DNA of 64,000 bases from CAVTLG01 sp963735495 (GCA_963735495.1 CAVTLG010000009.1:1240001-1304000); one strand, 5' to 3'; shown: positions 1 through 8,978, numbered from the stretch's first letter. Program-made: numbers and translations. Notes: generated by a model from the sequence alone, not told the origin.

Positions 1-70
1 TTATCATCCGTCTATCAAGAGCTATAGCTTTAGCCCCGCGCGACTGGCGGATTTTAGATTGTTCTTGCAT
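1..70 (-). CDS. 5' end of an unidentified gene leaving the window
   Basis: An ATG at 70-68 on the minus strand opens a frame that stays open to the window edge (23 codons). Its product begins MQEQSKIRQSRGAKA and is strongly basic. A purine-rich GGGGAAGG sits about five bases upstream, which fits a ribosome binding site. Too little is visible to name a family, and the frame could be chance. Confidence 0.35.
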   Translation of the reverse strand, partial: MQEQSKIRQSRGAKAIALDRRMI

Positions 71-377
71 TGGCCTTCCCCCATGGTTTCTGGTAGTAGG
101 AGGGTCACCTACTTCTAACGAGTTCCATAACTACAATATATACGACTCAGAGAAGCCTTTCGTTGTACTTGTTAAGAGTTTACACCATAGACAGCCAAAA
201 AGCTATACATAAGACAACAATTATTGGGCACTTCCAGGGACACTATCTGCTCGCAGTCGAAAAGCCTCAACGCGCCCCAATCTCCTACTTCGTGAGAACC
301 ATTAACTGTGCTATAATCGGCAGGTAGATTTTTTCTTATTTATCATTAGCAACGATCACGGTCAGATCTATGGGGCA
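71..377. other. Intergenic stretch without a recognised gene
   Basis: AT-rich sequence between the divergent 5' end at position 70 and the small frame at 378. I see no tRNA, strong hairpin or convincing promoter pair. It presumably holds the promoters for both flanking genes. Confidence 0.4.
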
Positions 378-563
378 TTGCGCATAACCTGCATTTTCTG
401 TATCGTGGGATGTCTGCTGACCTTCGTATTGCCTGAACCAGCCAATAAGTCGCTAGAAGAGGCGTCAAAAGAGGATCGCTACCAGCCCGCGCCGCCTGTG
501 GCCCCGCTCTACCAGCCGCCACAGCCGCAGCCAGTCCCGGCTCCAGCGCAGAAAACGATCTAA
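378..563 (+). CDS. Small Pro/Gln-rich putative secreted or membrane-tethered protein
   Basis: A 61-residue frame with a TTG start. Residues 1-20 are hydrophobic and Cys-containing (ITCIFCIVGC), like a signal or anchor segment. The rest is a proline-rich tail with PQPQPVPAP. The frame remains open upstream without an ATG, and no clear ribosome binding site precedes the TTG, so the start is uncertain. It converges on the ferredoxin gene three bases downstream. The composition fits a small envelope protein, but no family is recognised and it may not be expressed. Confidence 0.3.
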   Translation: MRITCIFCIVGCLLTFVLPEPANKSLEEASKEDRYQPAPPVAPLYQPPQPQPVPAPAQKTI

Positions 564-566
564 TCA

Positions 567-935
567 TCACGGGGAGTAGGGGACGCCTGTGCCACGAGGC
601 ACAGGAAGATGATGAGCGATACGATGCGCTCGCATTTCCTCTACCGTGTGGGGACGCAAATGCATATCTGATCGCGGTTGTGCGGTACAGATTAGCGCGA
701 AGCCAGCCTGCTGGTCTGCTGCGTAGTAGTGCAACGCAGCAGACTGATCAACACTTCCGCTTACTATCCTGGTAGCACAGGTAATACACCATCCCTGCTC
801 ACAGAGACTGGGCAGGACCAGTCCTGCCTGTCGTGCTGCATCCAGGATAAACTCATCACCACGTACCATTATCGCAATTTTCCCCTCGGGAAAGTCGAAG
901 ACAACCCGATAGCAATTGTCGCTATTGGTTGCCAT
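567..935 (-). CDS. Plant-type [2Fe-2S] ferredoxin
   Basis: A 122-residue protein with the chloroplast-type ferredoxin cysteine pattern: C45, C50, C53 and C83 (C-x4-C-x2-C-x29-C), in the context LCEQGWCITC and later LICTAQP. This fold carries one [2Fe-2S] cluster and moves single electrons in the cytoplasm. The start codon overlaps the stop of the ferritin-like gene upstream (TAATG), so the two are almost certainly translationally coupled. I infer that it reduces the ferric core of its neighbour to release iron, a job done by Bfd for bacterioferritin, although Bfd belongs to a different family. A C-terminal extension of about 30 residues follows the last cysteine. Confidence 0.85.
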   Translation of the reverse strand: MATNSDNCYRVVFDFPEGKIAIMVRGDEFILDAARQAGLVLPSLCEQGWCITCATRIVSGSVDQSAALHYYAADQQAGFALICTAQPRSDMHLRPHTVEEMRAHRIAHHLPVPRGTGVPYSP

Positions 936-1609
936 TACGGATTGTAAAAGCGGACATTTTTGCTATAGGGTGCCTCACCGGGGGTTCCGCGCCTGAAGTG
1001 TCCAGAGGGGCGTATCACGCCATCGCGTTCTTTGCTTAATAGTTCGATAAACCAGGACTCGTGCTCAGTCTCTTCGTTCAGAATACGTGCCGCCATATCA
1101 TACGTTCGCGGGTCCTTACCGAAGGTGATATCGCAAATCTCGCTCCACGTGCGAATGGCGCAGCGTTCCGCCTCCAGCAGCACCTCCAGGACTTGTGCTG
1201 CTGTCACATTGGTTGGCAGATCAAAAGGATTGCTCATTTGTTTCTGCCCATTCACCGTCTGTGGCAGGTACGCATCGGGACAACTGGCACGATTCGCGAA
1301 GGTATGTATATCGAAAGGAAGCGATCCTCCCAGCTCATAGATGCGTGGTGTGATCAGCTCAAAGTGAGCATGATCCTCCAGGCGTGCATCCTCGCAGATC
1401 TCTTTATAATCCTCGTGACCAGCAAGAAACATCCGCAAAATGGTGTAGTAGTAGAAGGTGGTAAATTCGGCTCCTGCCGCATCAATAAGCTTCTCCACAA
1501 GCTCACCAACGTTTACACCTCTTGTCTCAATGGTCTCGACACCGACACGCTGAGAAGCATCACCTGCTTTTACGCGTCCTTTGGCATGAGGCTTTTGCTG
1601 GGTAGTCAT
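935..1609 (-). CDS. Ferritin-like diiron protein (Dps/DPS-like)
   Basis: A 224-residue helical protein with ferritin-like iron ligands: E48 in AAGAEFT, the acidic/His stretch LEDHAHF around 77-83, E147/E148 in LLEAER, and the E-x-x-H pair at E180/H183. The extended N-terminus (about 30 polar residues) and the C-terminal tail resemble archaeal-type Dps-like ferritins. Such proteins oxidise Fe(II) with peroxide or oxygen and store Fe(III), protecting DNA. A GGAGG ribosome binding site lies six bases upstream of the ATG. It is first in a two-gene operon with the [2Fe-2S] ferredoxin and is divergent from the aquaporin. The ligand assignment is by eye; a rubrerythrin-type role is less likely because no rubredoxin domain is present. 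Confidence 0.75.
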   Translation of the reverse strand: MTTQQKPHAKGRVKAGDASQRVGVETIETRGVNVGELVEKLIDAAGAEFTTFYYYTILRMFLAGHEDYKEICEDARLEDHAHFELITPRIYELGGSLPFDIHTFANRASCPDAYLPQTVNGQKQMSNPFDLPTNVTAAQVLEVLLEAERCAIRTWSEICDITFGKDPRTYDMAARILNEETEHESWFIELLSKERDGVIRPSGHFRRGTPGEAPYSKNVRFYNP

Positions 1610-2021
1610 ATTCTCTATTCCTCCAGGTAACTATATCATGACAAAATTGTAGCTCTTGTGTTATTTACTCGCATACAAGATCAATATATATAACACGAAT
1701 AGTAGTACTGACAGGTAACTAAAAATCTTATTTATCTAATTTATAACTGTTCATTTTATTAAATAGTACAATATTCTCCTATACTCAACAACGATTGTTG
1801 TGTTTGAAAAATGCCCCGATATGGACCCGAAGGCTAAGAGGTCGGGGAAGAGGGCTGTATGTTGTGCTTCATCGAGAGTGTCACCAATGAAAGAAATCTT
1901 TCGTGGTACTCACTGTAAAATCAGCGAAGGAGATAAATTTGAAGAGCATCGCTCACGTTGCTAGCTTGCATGAAGCAATGCTCGGAATGAAAGGTCTTGA
2001 AAGATTAAGAAGAAAGGAAAG
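1610..2021. promoter_or_regulatory. Divergent promoter region between ferritin and aquaporin genes
   Basis: A 412-bp gap, very AT-rich at 1640-1800, between divergent genes. It must hold promoters in both directions. A TACAAT on the minus strand near 1650 could be the -10 of the ferritin operon, but I see no convincing -35. A small inverted repeat GAAAG-AAAT-CTTTC lies near 1888. No gene is seen. Confidence 0.4.
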
Positions 2022-2825
2022 ATGATGCGTGACAACGAAAGAAACAGCATGCAAAGGGCTCCGCGCTCCGAATCATCAACTGTGGCCAATTTACAAGATC
2101 AAACGGTCGCTGTTATGGAGGAGGGGGATCAGGGCTATGTAAAGCCTCTCATCGCTGAACTGATTGGGACTTTTGCTTTTGTCTTCATTGGCGCGGGATC
2201 GATCATTACCAATACCTTGACGCATGGCGCGCTCGGCATAGTAGGTATTGCCCTGGCCCATGGACTGGCACTCTCTATCATGATTAGCATCTTCGCGGCA
2301 ACATCTGGAGGTCATATCAACCCTGCTGTTACTATTGGCATGCTGGTGACGAGGCGTATCGCGCCTCTTCCGGGGATATTGTATATCGTGGCCCAACTAG
2401 TTGGCGCAACACTGGCTGGACTGCTGCTGCGCGCCGTTTTTCCGTCAGCCGTCTGGCAGGCTGCTCAACTTGGCACACCAAACCTCGCGCCTGGCGTATC
2501 CTTCGCTACAGGTATCCTTGTAGAGGCTGTGCTGACGTTCTTCCTGGTCCTGGCTGTTTTTGGCACAGCCGTTGATCCACGAGCACCAAAACTTGGCGGT
2601 TTTGGCATCGGGTTGACAGTAGCTATGGATATCCTGATGGGTGGAGCACTGACAGGTGCCTCAATGAATCCAGCGCGCACGTTCGGCCCGGCACTAGCTG
2701 GGGGCTTCTGGCAGAATGACCTCGTCTACTGGATTGGACCGATCATCGGCGGAGTTGTTGCTGCCCTGATCTACGAGTATGTGATCTTGCAAGTATGGCC
2801 GAGTAGGCATGTAGCTCTGGCTTGA
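2022..2825 (+). CDS. Aquaporin / MIP-family channel
   Basis: A 267-residue integral membrane protein with both MIP half-repeats: SGGHINPAVTIG (first NPA loop) and GASMNPARTFGPA (second NPA loop), each followed by hydrophobic helices. Six membrane segments are visible after a polar N-terminus of about 40 residues, which is longer than usual. The family passes water, and sometimes glycerol or other small neutral solutes. Two adjacent ATGs (2022 and 2025) follow AGAAAGGAAAG; the second gives better spacing. A later Met near residue 32 would give a more typical family length. No operon partner is seen. Confidence 0.9.
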   Translation: MMRDNERNSMQRAPRSESSTVANLQDQTVAVMEEGDQGYVKPLIAELIGTFAFVFIGAGSIITNTLTHGALGIVGIALAHGLALSIMISIFAATSGGHINPAVTIGMLVTRRIAPLPGILYIVAQLVGATLAGLLLRAVFPSAVWQAAQLGTPNLAPGVSFATGILVEAVLTFFLVLAVFGTAVDPRAPKLGGFGIGLTVAMDILMGGALTGASMNPARTFGPALAGGFWQNDLVYWIGPIIGGVVAALIYEYVILQVWPSRHVALA

Positions 2826-2841
2826 AGGTATTCATGGCTGC

Positions 2842-2872
2842 CTGGCGGCCACCCAACGCGGATAACCGCCAG
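2842..2872 (+). terminator. Weak hairpin after the aquaporin gene
   Basis: The seven-base arms CTGGCGG and CCGCCAG are separated by 17 bases, just after the aquaporin stop. There is no T tract, so termination is only suggested. Confidence 0.3.
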
Positions 2873-2894
2873 ACATGCCCTACGCAGGCTGGGG

Positions 2895-3128
2895 CTAGAA
2901 TTCTGGCAAGCAGCGTGAAATGCCCCACGCGGCGACAAAGCCCAGCAGGAAGAATATAGCTGAACACCATGTCATAAGTGATAGCAACAGAGCACCAGTT
3001 CGGCTAAAGACCGCGTTGTATTCTTGACTATAAGAGACGCTGAAACGGCTTACAGCACCTAGAAATGTTTGAAATGACGAGTTGCCGGTGCTGAGGAAGC
3101 CGTCATTGAGAGCACGATAACGGGTATT
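2895..3128 (-). pseudogene. C-terminal fragment of a membrane protein
   Basis: On the minus strand an open frame ends at 2895 with a protein-like tail: a polar stretch with VSRFSVSYSQ, then a hydrophobic helix (LLLSLMTWCSAIFFLLG) and a short end. Upstream of about 3128 the same frame becomes the antisense of a glycosyltransferase fragment, so the natural N-terminus is missing. I read this as a truncated remnant joined to unrelated DNA. The family is not recognised. Confidence 0.35.
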
Positions 3129-3510
3129 ATGTGCACCCTCACCCATTGGCTGCGTGATTTTGAAGTGATCGTCGTCAATGATGGCAGCAAGGACCGCACA
3201 AAAGAGATTGTCGCCAACCTCTCTGCTCGTGATCCGCGCATACGCCTTATCAATCATCCCATCAACGGAGGCTACGGTGCTGCCCTCGTCACGGGTTTCG
3301 AGTCCATCACCAAAGAAACGGCCTTCTTCATGGACGCGGATGGACAATTTGATATCCATGATCTCGTCCACTTTTTCCCGCTTATTGAAGACTACGATGC
3401 CGTGCTAGGATACCGTATCCAGCGTCAAGATTCCTGGATGCGGAAGCTGAATGCCTGGGGATGGAAACAGTTGATCTGGTTCATCTTTGGCATCAAGGTA
3501 CGCGATAAGG
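3129..3510 (+). pseudogene. Internal fragment of a family 2 glycosyltransferase
   Basis: The frame encodes the heart of a GT-A glycosyltransferase of the polyprenyl-phosphate mannosyl/glucosyl transferase type: FEVIVVNDGSKDRT, then INGGYGAALVTGF, then the metal-binding FMDADGQFD. The usual N-terminal start of the fold is absent. Homology ends near FGIKVRD, before the family's next conserved block and the C-terminal membrane helices. The remaining frame (to 3584) runs into the end of the convergent dehydrogenase gene and has no family character. It is truncated at both ends and is almost certainly non-functional. Confidence 0.7.
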
Positions 3511-3520
3511 CTTTTTCGCG

Positions 3521-4564
3521 TTACGTCTGCTGTGGTAACACGATCTGTATCTTCACCGTTGTTGGCTGCATATGTGTCGCGTAATCAAACGCTGCAATAC
3601 TATCTTTGAAATCAAAGGTGTCTGTCAGCAAAGGTTTCACGTCAATCTTGCCGCTACCCAGCAGTGCAAGCGCACGCGGATAGACATGTGCATAACGAAA
3701 AACGGTCTCTATACGCGCCTCTTTCGCCTGCGCCGCCACGATATCAAATGGCACAGGAGCACCAGGCATACCAACGAAGACCACACAGCCACCGGGACAC
3801 AGCGGTTCCAGCACGCTAGCGGCTGAGCGGGCATTGCCGCTGGCCTCAAAGACAATGTCAGCCCCCCAACCAGCAGTCAGTTCGCGCACAACCTCAACGA
3901 CACTGCGTTGCGCGACATTGACAGGTGTGATAGGTCCCAGCCTGGCTGCCAGATCTAGCTTTGGCTGCAACACGTCAGTAATCACGACGCGACTACAGCC
4001 AGCGGCCAGCGCGGCCAGAGCCGTTACCAGACCAATTGGTCCGGCGCCCATGACAACAGCCAGATCTCCAGGCTTAATGCGTGCCTTCACCGCCGCGTGC
4101 ATACCGACTGCCAGTGGTTCAACCATCGCGCCTTCGGCGTAGCTAATAGTGTCAGGCAACTTGAAAGTAAACGCCGCAGGATGCACCACAAAAGGCGTCA
4201 AACAACCATGAATGGGCGGAGTCGCCCAGAAGCGCACAGCCGGGTCCAGGTTGTACAGTCCCAGGCGCGCAGCCTTGCTATTAGGATCTGGGATACCCGG
4301 CTCCATACAGACCCGATCACCAACGCGCAGGTTACGCACTGCACTCCCTACCTCAACGACGGTTCCCGAAGCTTCATGTCCCATCACCATAGGCTCACGC
4401 ACGACAAACGGGCCAATCGCTCCCTGCTCATAATAGTGGACATCGCTGCCACAAATCCCTACTGTATGTATAGCTATACGTACATCATCTGGACCAGGGA
4501 TAGCGGGTAGCTCAATATCCCGTATGACTAATTGATGCGCCTTTTCCAGAACAACCGCAAGCAT
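3521..4564 (-). CDS. Zn-dependent medium-chain dehydrogenase (sorbitol/xylitol type)
   Basis: A 347-residue member of the polyol dehydrogenase branch of the MDR superfamily. It oxidises a polyol such as sorbitol or xylitol to a ketose with NAD(P). Catalytic zinc ligands are visible as C38 (GICGSDVH), H63-E64 (GHEASG) and E149 (MVEPLAVG). The Rossmann nucleotide loop is GAGPIG at 173-178. The four structural-zinc cysteines are absent: the lobe reads GIPDPNSKAARLG and then LYNLDP. This also occurs in some xylitol dehydrogenases. The start follows a purine-rich site and the protein has normal family length. The exact substrate cannot be read from sequence. The gene stands alone and abuts a fragment-rich region. 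Confidence 0.9.
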   Translation of the reverse strand: MLAVVLEKAHQLVIRDIELPAIPGPDDVRIAIHTVGICGSDVHYYEQGAIGPFVVREPMVMGHEASGTVVEVGSAVRNLRVGDRVCMEPGIPDPNSKAARLGLYNLDPAVRFWATPPIHGCLTPFVVHPAAFTFKLPDTISYAEGAMVEPLAVGMHAAVKARIKPGDLAVVMGAGPIGLVTALAALAAGCSRVVITDVLQPKLDLAARLGPITPVNVAQRSVVEVVRELTAGWGADIVFEASGNARSAASVLEPLCPGGCVVFVGMPGAPVPFDIVAAQAKEARIETVFRYAHVYPRALALLGSGKIDVKPLLTDTFDFKDSIAAFDYATHMQPTTVKIQIVLPQQT

Positions 4565-4651
4565 GTCATTTCTCCTCTGCGAGCTTCTGACGATCTACAG
4601 GAAAATTATACAACGCTAGCTACGAAAGGTTCACCTGGCAAAAAAATAGCG

Positions 4652-5365
4652 TTAAATTGGGGGTTCGGGTATTTCATCGGCAGGTACTTTATGTTGTGCG
4701 CTTGATGGTGGAGCGTGCACCGGTCCATGCGTAGGCTCAGATGTCAATGTACCACCCGCAGACACTTCAGCGCGGTTGGACAGCATGAGCAGATCCCTGT
4801 GCATTTCCAGTAAGCGACGCGCTTTGACAAATTCTTTATCGAGCAATACGCGGAAAACCTGTTCACAAATTGCCAGTACCTCAGCGGCAGTCGCCCGGGA
4901 CGTTGCGGTAAGCGCACCTAGCATGTCGTGGCGTTTCGCCGAACGAAAGAGCACGTGTACTTTTTCTAGCACCTCAGAAAATTCGGCGTGCACCTGCTCA
5001 TCCCAATTTTGTTCTTCAGCGAGCTGAGTGGCCTTCTCTAAAAAACGGCCACAGACTTTGAGCACTTTGTCATACTCAGCATTGCGTGAAGCTAAGAGTG
5101 CCTGCAAGATGCGCTGTTCATCATCTGCGTCCAGCATAACCACTGAGAAGATACTGGCTTCTCCTCCCATTTCGCGGATCTCGCGGACCAGGTAGTGAAA
5201 TTGTTTCTCCACTTCTTCAGAGAATGGCAACAAATAGACAGAATTTTGTAAGGCATAGGCACCGAGATTTTGCAAACGACGCCATACCCATACACGCTTC
5301 TGTGACGGTTCACTGGGAACTTTGTAGGTCAATTGCAACCAGCGCATACCATCGCGCTCTCGCAT
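4652..5365 (-). CDS. ChrB N-terminal-domain protein (chromate-resistance regulator-like)
   Basis: The first 110 residues match the ChrB N-terminal domain: RWLQLTYKVPSEPSQKRV, WRRLQNLGAYALQNSVY and the EIREMGGEAS signature. ChrB proteins regulate or support chromate resistance with the ChrA transporter. The rest is charged and helical with a Pro-rich tail, and does not look like the classical ChrB C-terminal half. I chose the ATG at 5365 because AGGAGAAG lies six bases upstream; the frame stays open upstream to 5425, but that part looks non-coding. No chrA is in the window, so a chromate role is not supported by context. In Chloroflexota such stand-alone domains are usually unassigned. Confidence 0.7.
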   Translation of the reverse strand: MRERDGMRWLQLTYKVPSEPSQKRVWVWRRLQNLGAYALQNSVYLLPFSEEVEKQFHYLVREIREMGGEASIFSVVMLDADDEQRILQALLASRNAEYDKVLKVCGRFLEKATQLAEEQNWDEQVHAEFSEVLEKVHVLFRSAKRHDMLGALTATSRATAAEVLAICEQVFRVLLDKEFVKARRLLEMHRDLLMLSNRAEVSAGGTLTSEPTHGPVHAPPSSAQHKVPADEIPEPPI

Positions 5366-5536
5366 GAATATCTTCTCCTGCTCACAACAACAAACTGTAA
5401 CAGACGTTACCAACACACGTATCATACGCTAAAAAGTGCAAAAACGTCAAGCATAACCATACTCTTTATAGAGCTACCAGTATGATCGCTTGCATTCTCA
5501 TATAGAGAGCCTTATTTGATCTCATGCTGCTTCACA

Positions 5537-5565
5537 TTGAAATTTCGTTCTCAGGCTGGTATAAT
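5537..5565 (+). promoter_or_regulatory. Sigma70-type promoter of the LuxR regulator
   Basis: TTGAAA at 5537-5542 and TATAAT at 5560-5565 are separated by exactly 17 bases. Transcription would start near 5572. A second TATAAT lies at 5595-5600 but lacks a -35 at proper spacing. Confidence 0.6.
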
Positions 5566-5703
5566 TTGTTCGGGAAGCGTTGAGGATGCCCCTCTATAAT
5601 ACCACGCTTTGGTATGCAACGAAAAAGAACGCTGTTGTTCAAGACACAGCAGATGCCAGCCTCCCATCGCTTGCAGGCGTATGGGTCCCCTGAAAGGATG
5701 TTT

Positions 5704-8700
5704 ATGGAACGGTCTGTCGCTACCAGCGGAGCGGTCTATGACGATACACTGAGCTATCAGCAAGATGGGCAAGAGATAACGCTGGCGGTCGCTTCCAGTG
5801 AATGGTATCGTTGGTTGGAGCACGCGACTTCTTTTACGTTTCGCAGTGCAGAGGGGATGTTTACCGCCCATAAAGAGCGCGCCAGCAACCATCGTGGTGG
5901 CTGGTACTGGCGAGCCTATCGTCAGCGTCATGGCCAACTCCAGCGTTTCTACCTGGGCGTCTCTGCCAGAGTCACAGCGGAACGCTTGCGCAGCGCGGCT
6001 TATCGGTTGGCGCATGCTAAGCATCCTGCGCACGAGGATAAGACGAACCTGGCTCCGACGCGTACCTCACCCGCCACGGCTGCCATCCTGGTGACAAAAT
6101 TGCAGATCCCACGCCTGCCCATGCAACACGTGCCACGCTTGCAGGTCGTCGAACTGCTGGAACAGTGCGCACAGCGACCGCTGACACTGGTTTGTGCACC
6201 CGCCGGATCTGGCAAGACCACGCTGCTGACAGAATGGGCTAACAGCACAGCTTTGCCCATAGCCTGGATCGCACTCGAAGCAGCAGAAAATGATCCTGCC
6301 CGTTTCCTTGCCTATCTCTTAACGGCTCTAGCTGGCCTGGATAACCACCCGGGAGCCACAATGCAGCCACCTCAGTCGCCCTATACTCTTGACCACGAAC
6401 GTGTGTTGACGAGTGTCCTCAACGACCTTGCCAGTCACCTCCAGCAAGATGCGGCATTGATCCTGGATGACTACCATCTCATGACCTCTGAAGCTGTACA
6501 TGCCGCACTACAATTCCTGCTCGATCATCTGCCCACACGCTTGCACCTGATTATCGGGACGCGCAGCGATCCGCCGCTACCGCTGGCCCGTCTGCGCGCA
6601 CACTATCAGTTAAGTGAACTACGCACGCCAGAGCTACGTTTCGTGACGACTGAAGTAGCTGCTTTTGTCAGCGTCATGGGGTTTACCCTCTCCAACGAAA
6701 CACAGCTCCTGCTAGAACAGCAGACCGAAGGTTGGATTGCTGGCGTGCAGTTGCTGGTACTGGCACTGCGCGGACAGGCTGATCCGGCGGCGTTTCTGCG
6801 CGCGTTTCGCGGCAATCACCGCTTTCTGCTCGACTATGTCAGCGAAGAAATATTGACACAGCAAACTCCAGAGATGCAACATTTTCTGCTACGTACGTGC
6901 ATCCTGGAGCGCCTCAGTGGGCCACTCTGCGATTTCGTCACGGAACAGGCAGACGGACAGGTTCGGCTCAGGGAACTCTTGCGCGTCAATCTCTTTGTGA
7001 GTGCGCTCGATGATACAGACACCTGCTATCGCTATCATCCTCTCTTCGCCGAAGCTTTGCGCGCTCATCTGCACAAGCAGGAGCCAGGACTGGTCCCAGA
7101 ACTGTACCGTCGCGCCAGTTGCTGGTATGAACAGCAACAGGGCATGGAGGAAGCTTGTGAGTACGCCTTCCTGGCCGCTGATCTGCCGCGTGCAGCCAAC
7201 TTGCTAGCTGCACTTTTCCCTTATCTGATGGAACAGGGCAAGCTGGCACGCCTGAAGCGCTGGTTAGACCAGCTGCCAGCAGCGCTAATTGCGGCGTCTC
7301 CTCAATTGTGTATCGCCTCGCTCTGGATGCAATTGCAGCACAGGCATACGTCAGTAAATATAGAAGAGGTCATTGCGCCGATGGAACGGCGTATTCAGGA
7401 GCTGCCCCAGGATGCAGCAATGGCCTGGATGGAACTACAGAGCGAACTCACGATGTTACAGGCGTTCACGGCGTTCTCGCAGAACGATCTTCCACGCACG
7501 ATTGAGCTGCTTCAAGCAGCATTGCAGGTGCTGCCTGTGAATAAGACCGCCCTGAGCCAGCTTATATCCCTGCAATTGCGCGTCTTTCTTAGCATGGCGT
7601 ATCGCTCAAGCGGCGACTTTCCAGCAGCCGAGCAGACACTGCTCGCTATCAGCGCCCCCCACCCACCAGAACCCTATCATATGCTGAACCTGGTGGCAGC
7701 ATGGCTGCTGGCAGAATTGTATGAGGCGCAAGGGCAATTACGCAAGCGAGGACAGCTCTACGAAAGCATTTTTCAGGTGCTCAAGCCACACACCGATCTC
7801 CCATCGATGCCCCTTGTGCTGGGCTATGTAAGTAGGGCAACCCTGTTCTATGAGTGGAATCGCTTGCCGGAAGCCGCCCATGCGATGCAGCAAGCCCTCT
7901 CAGTCGCTCGCCTCGTGGACAACATCAGTCCGGACACGAATTTCATCTATGGCGCATTTACCACGCTCAGCTTCTGGATACAGGCACGCATTGAACTGGC
8001 ACAGGGCCATTACGAGTTAGTCCGACAAGAGCTACAACAAGAGAAACAACACATACCCGCAGAACCTCCACAGCACAAAGGTCCCACAGTGCAGCATACA
8101 AACTATGTGGTAACAGTCCAGGCACGCCTTGCACTCGCTTGTCACCAGATAGAAAAAGCTCAGCGCTGGCAGGAGACCTACGGCATCCATCTCGCAGACG
8201 TGTCTGGGATACAATTGGACAATCGATACTATTTTGACTATATGACACAGGCGCGACTGCTGATTGCACAGGGACGTACGCAACGTCCCGCGCTGCTCAG
8301 CGCTCTACGCCTCCTGGACTCCTTGCGGGACAGCGTTGTGCGTATTGGTTTGCATGGCTGGTTCATCGAGACCCAAATGCTCACGGCGCTGGCGCTACAG
8401 GCACAGGGCAAAACCAGGCAGGCTCTGACCACGCTGGGGCCAGTGTTGGCGCAGGCTGAACCAGAAGGCTATGTGCGCCTCTTTGCCGATGAAGGCCAAC
8501 CAATGGCCCAGTTGCTCACCCAGGTAACGGCGTACACTACGGCATCGTCGGACTATCTCCAGATCCTCCTGGCAGCTATTCTTCCCATCCAGAACGAAGA
8601 TCTTCCCCAGGCAGTCACCCAGCAATCGCTGCTTGATCCGCTGAGTGCACGCGAGCAGGAAGTCCTGCACTTGCTGGCGGCAGGCAGCTCGAACCAGCAT

Positions 8701-8826
8701 ATCGCAGATCAACTGGTGATCAGCCTGCATACAGTCAAACTCCATGTCAAACACATCCTCGCCAAACTCGGCGTAACCAGTCGCACGCAGGCAGCGGCCC
8801 GCGCCCGCGAACTCAACTTGCTCTAG
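5704..8826 (+). CDS. Large MalT-like LuxR-family transcriptional regulator
   Basis: A 1,040-residue STAND-type regulator. Residues 1-120 hold a small domain (SEWYRWLEHATSF, RGGWYWRAYRQRHG) often fused to such regulators. A P-loop NTPase follows (APAGSGKT near residue 165; Walker B-like LILDDYH). Next comes a long TPR-like helical region, and finally a LuxR helix-turn-helix in the last 60 residues (LSAREQEVLHLLAAG). MalT-like proteins bind a ligand, oligomerise with ATP and activate promoters. I prefer the ATG at 5704, six bases after GAAAGG; the frame is open from 5614, which lacks a binding site. A good promoter lies upstream. The ligand and targets are unknown. No operon partner follows. 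Confidence 0.9.
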   Translation: MERSVATSGAVYDDTLSYQQDGQEITLAVASSEWYRWLEHATSFTFRSAEGMFTAHKERASNHRGGWYWRAYRQRHGQLQRFYLGVSARVTAERLRSAAYRLAHAKHPAHEDKTNLAPTRTSPATAAILVTKLQIPRLPMQHVPRLQVVELLEQCAQRPLTLVCAPAGSGKTTLLTEWANSTALPIAWIALEAAENDPARFLAYLLTALAGLDNHPGATMQPPQSPYTLDHERVLTSVLNDLASHLQQDAALILDDYHLMTSEAVHAALQFLLDHLPTRLHLIIGTRSDPPLPLARLRAHYQLSELRTPELRFVTTEVAAFVSVMGFTLSNETQLLLEQQTEGWIAGVQLLVLALRGQADPAAFLRAFRGNHRFLLDYVSEEILTQQTPEMQHFLLRTCILERLSGPLCDFVTEQADGQVRLRELLRVNLFVSALDDTDTCYRYHPLFAEALRAHLHKQEPGLVPELYRRASCWYEQQQGMEEACEYAFLAADLPRAANLLAALFPYLMEQGKLARLKRWLDQLPAALIAASPQLCIASLWMQLQHRHTSVNIEEVIAPMERRIQELPQDAAMAWMELQSELTMLQAFTAFSQNDLPRTIELLQAALQVLPVNKTALSQLISLQLRVFLSMAYRSSGDFPAAEQTLLAISAPHPPEPYHMLNLVAAWLLAELYEAQGQLRKRGQLYESIFQVLKPHTDLPSMPLVLGYVSRATLFYEWNRLPEAAHAMQQALSVARLVDNISPDTNFIYGAFTTLSFWIQARIELAQGHYELVRQELQQEKQHIPAEPPQHKGPTVQHTNYVVTVQARLALACHQIEKAQRWQETYGIHLADVSGIQLDNRYYFDYMTQARLLIAQGRTQRPALLSALRLLDSLRDSVVRIGLHGWFIETQMLTALALQAQGKTRQALTTLGPVLAQAEPEGYVRLFADEGQPMAQLLTQVTAYTTASSDYLQILLAAILPIQNEDLPQAVTQQSLLDPLSAREQEVLHLLAAGSSNQHIADQLVISLHTVKLHVKHILAKLGVTSRTQAAARARELNLL

Positions 8827-8918
8827 ATAGTAAACACGCCAGGATATTATCTCCCTCGTGCCTGATCTGCTAACCAAGCTCCTTGACACACATGCTTGTT
8901 CATGGCACACTTATATTT

Positions 8919-8958
8919 AAATGAATACAAATTCAATTGCTTAGTTGTTCATTCATTT
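8919..8958 (+). promoter_or_regulatory. Inverted repeat upstream of tetR-like gene, possible operator
   Basis: AAATGAAT at 8919-8926 is mirrored by ATTCATTT at 8951-8958, about 20 bases before the TetR start. Autoregulatory operators are typical here, but the wide spacing makes this tentative. Confidence 0.3.
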
Positions 8959-8978
8959 TGATAGTGAGGAGACCTTGT

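Noticed and set aside
346..570. Minus-strand 74-codon frame opposite the small Pro-rich frame
   Set aside because: Low-complexity Ala/Arg composition, no ribosome binding site and no family character; it looks like the antisense shadow of the plus-strand frame.
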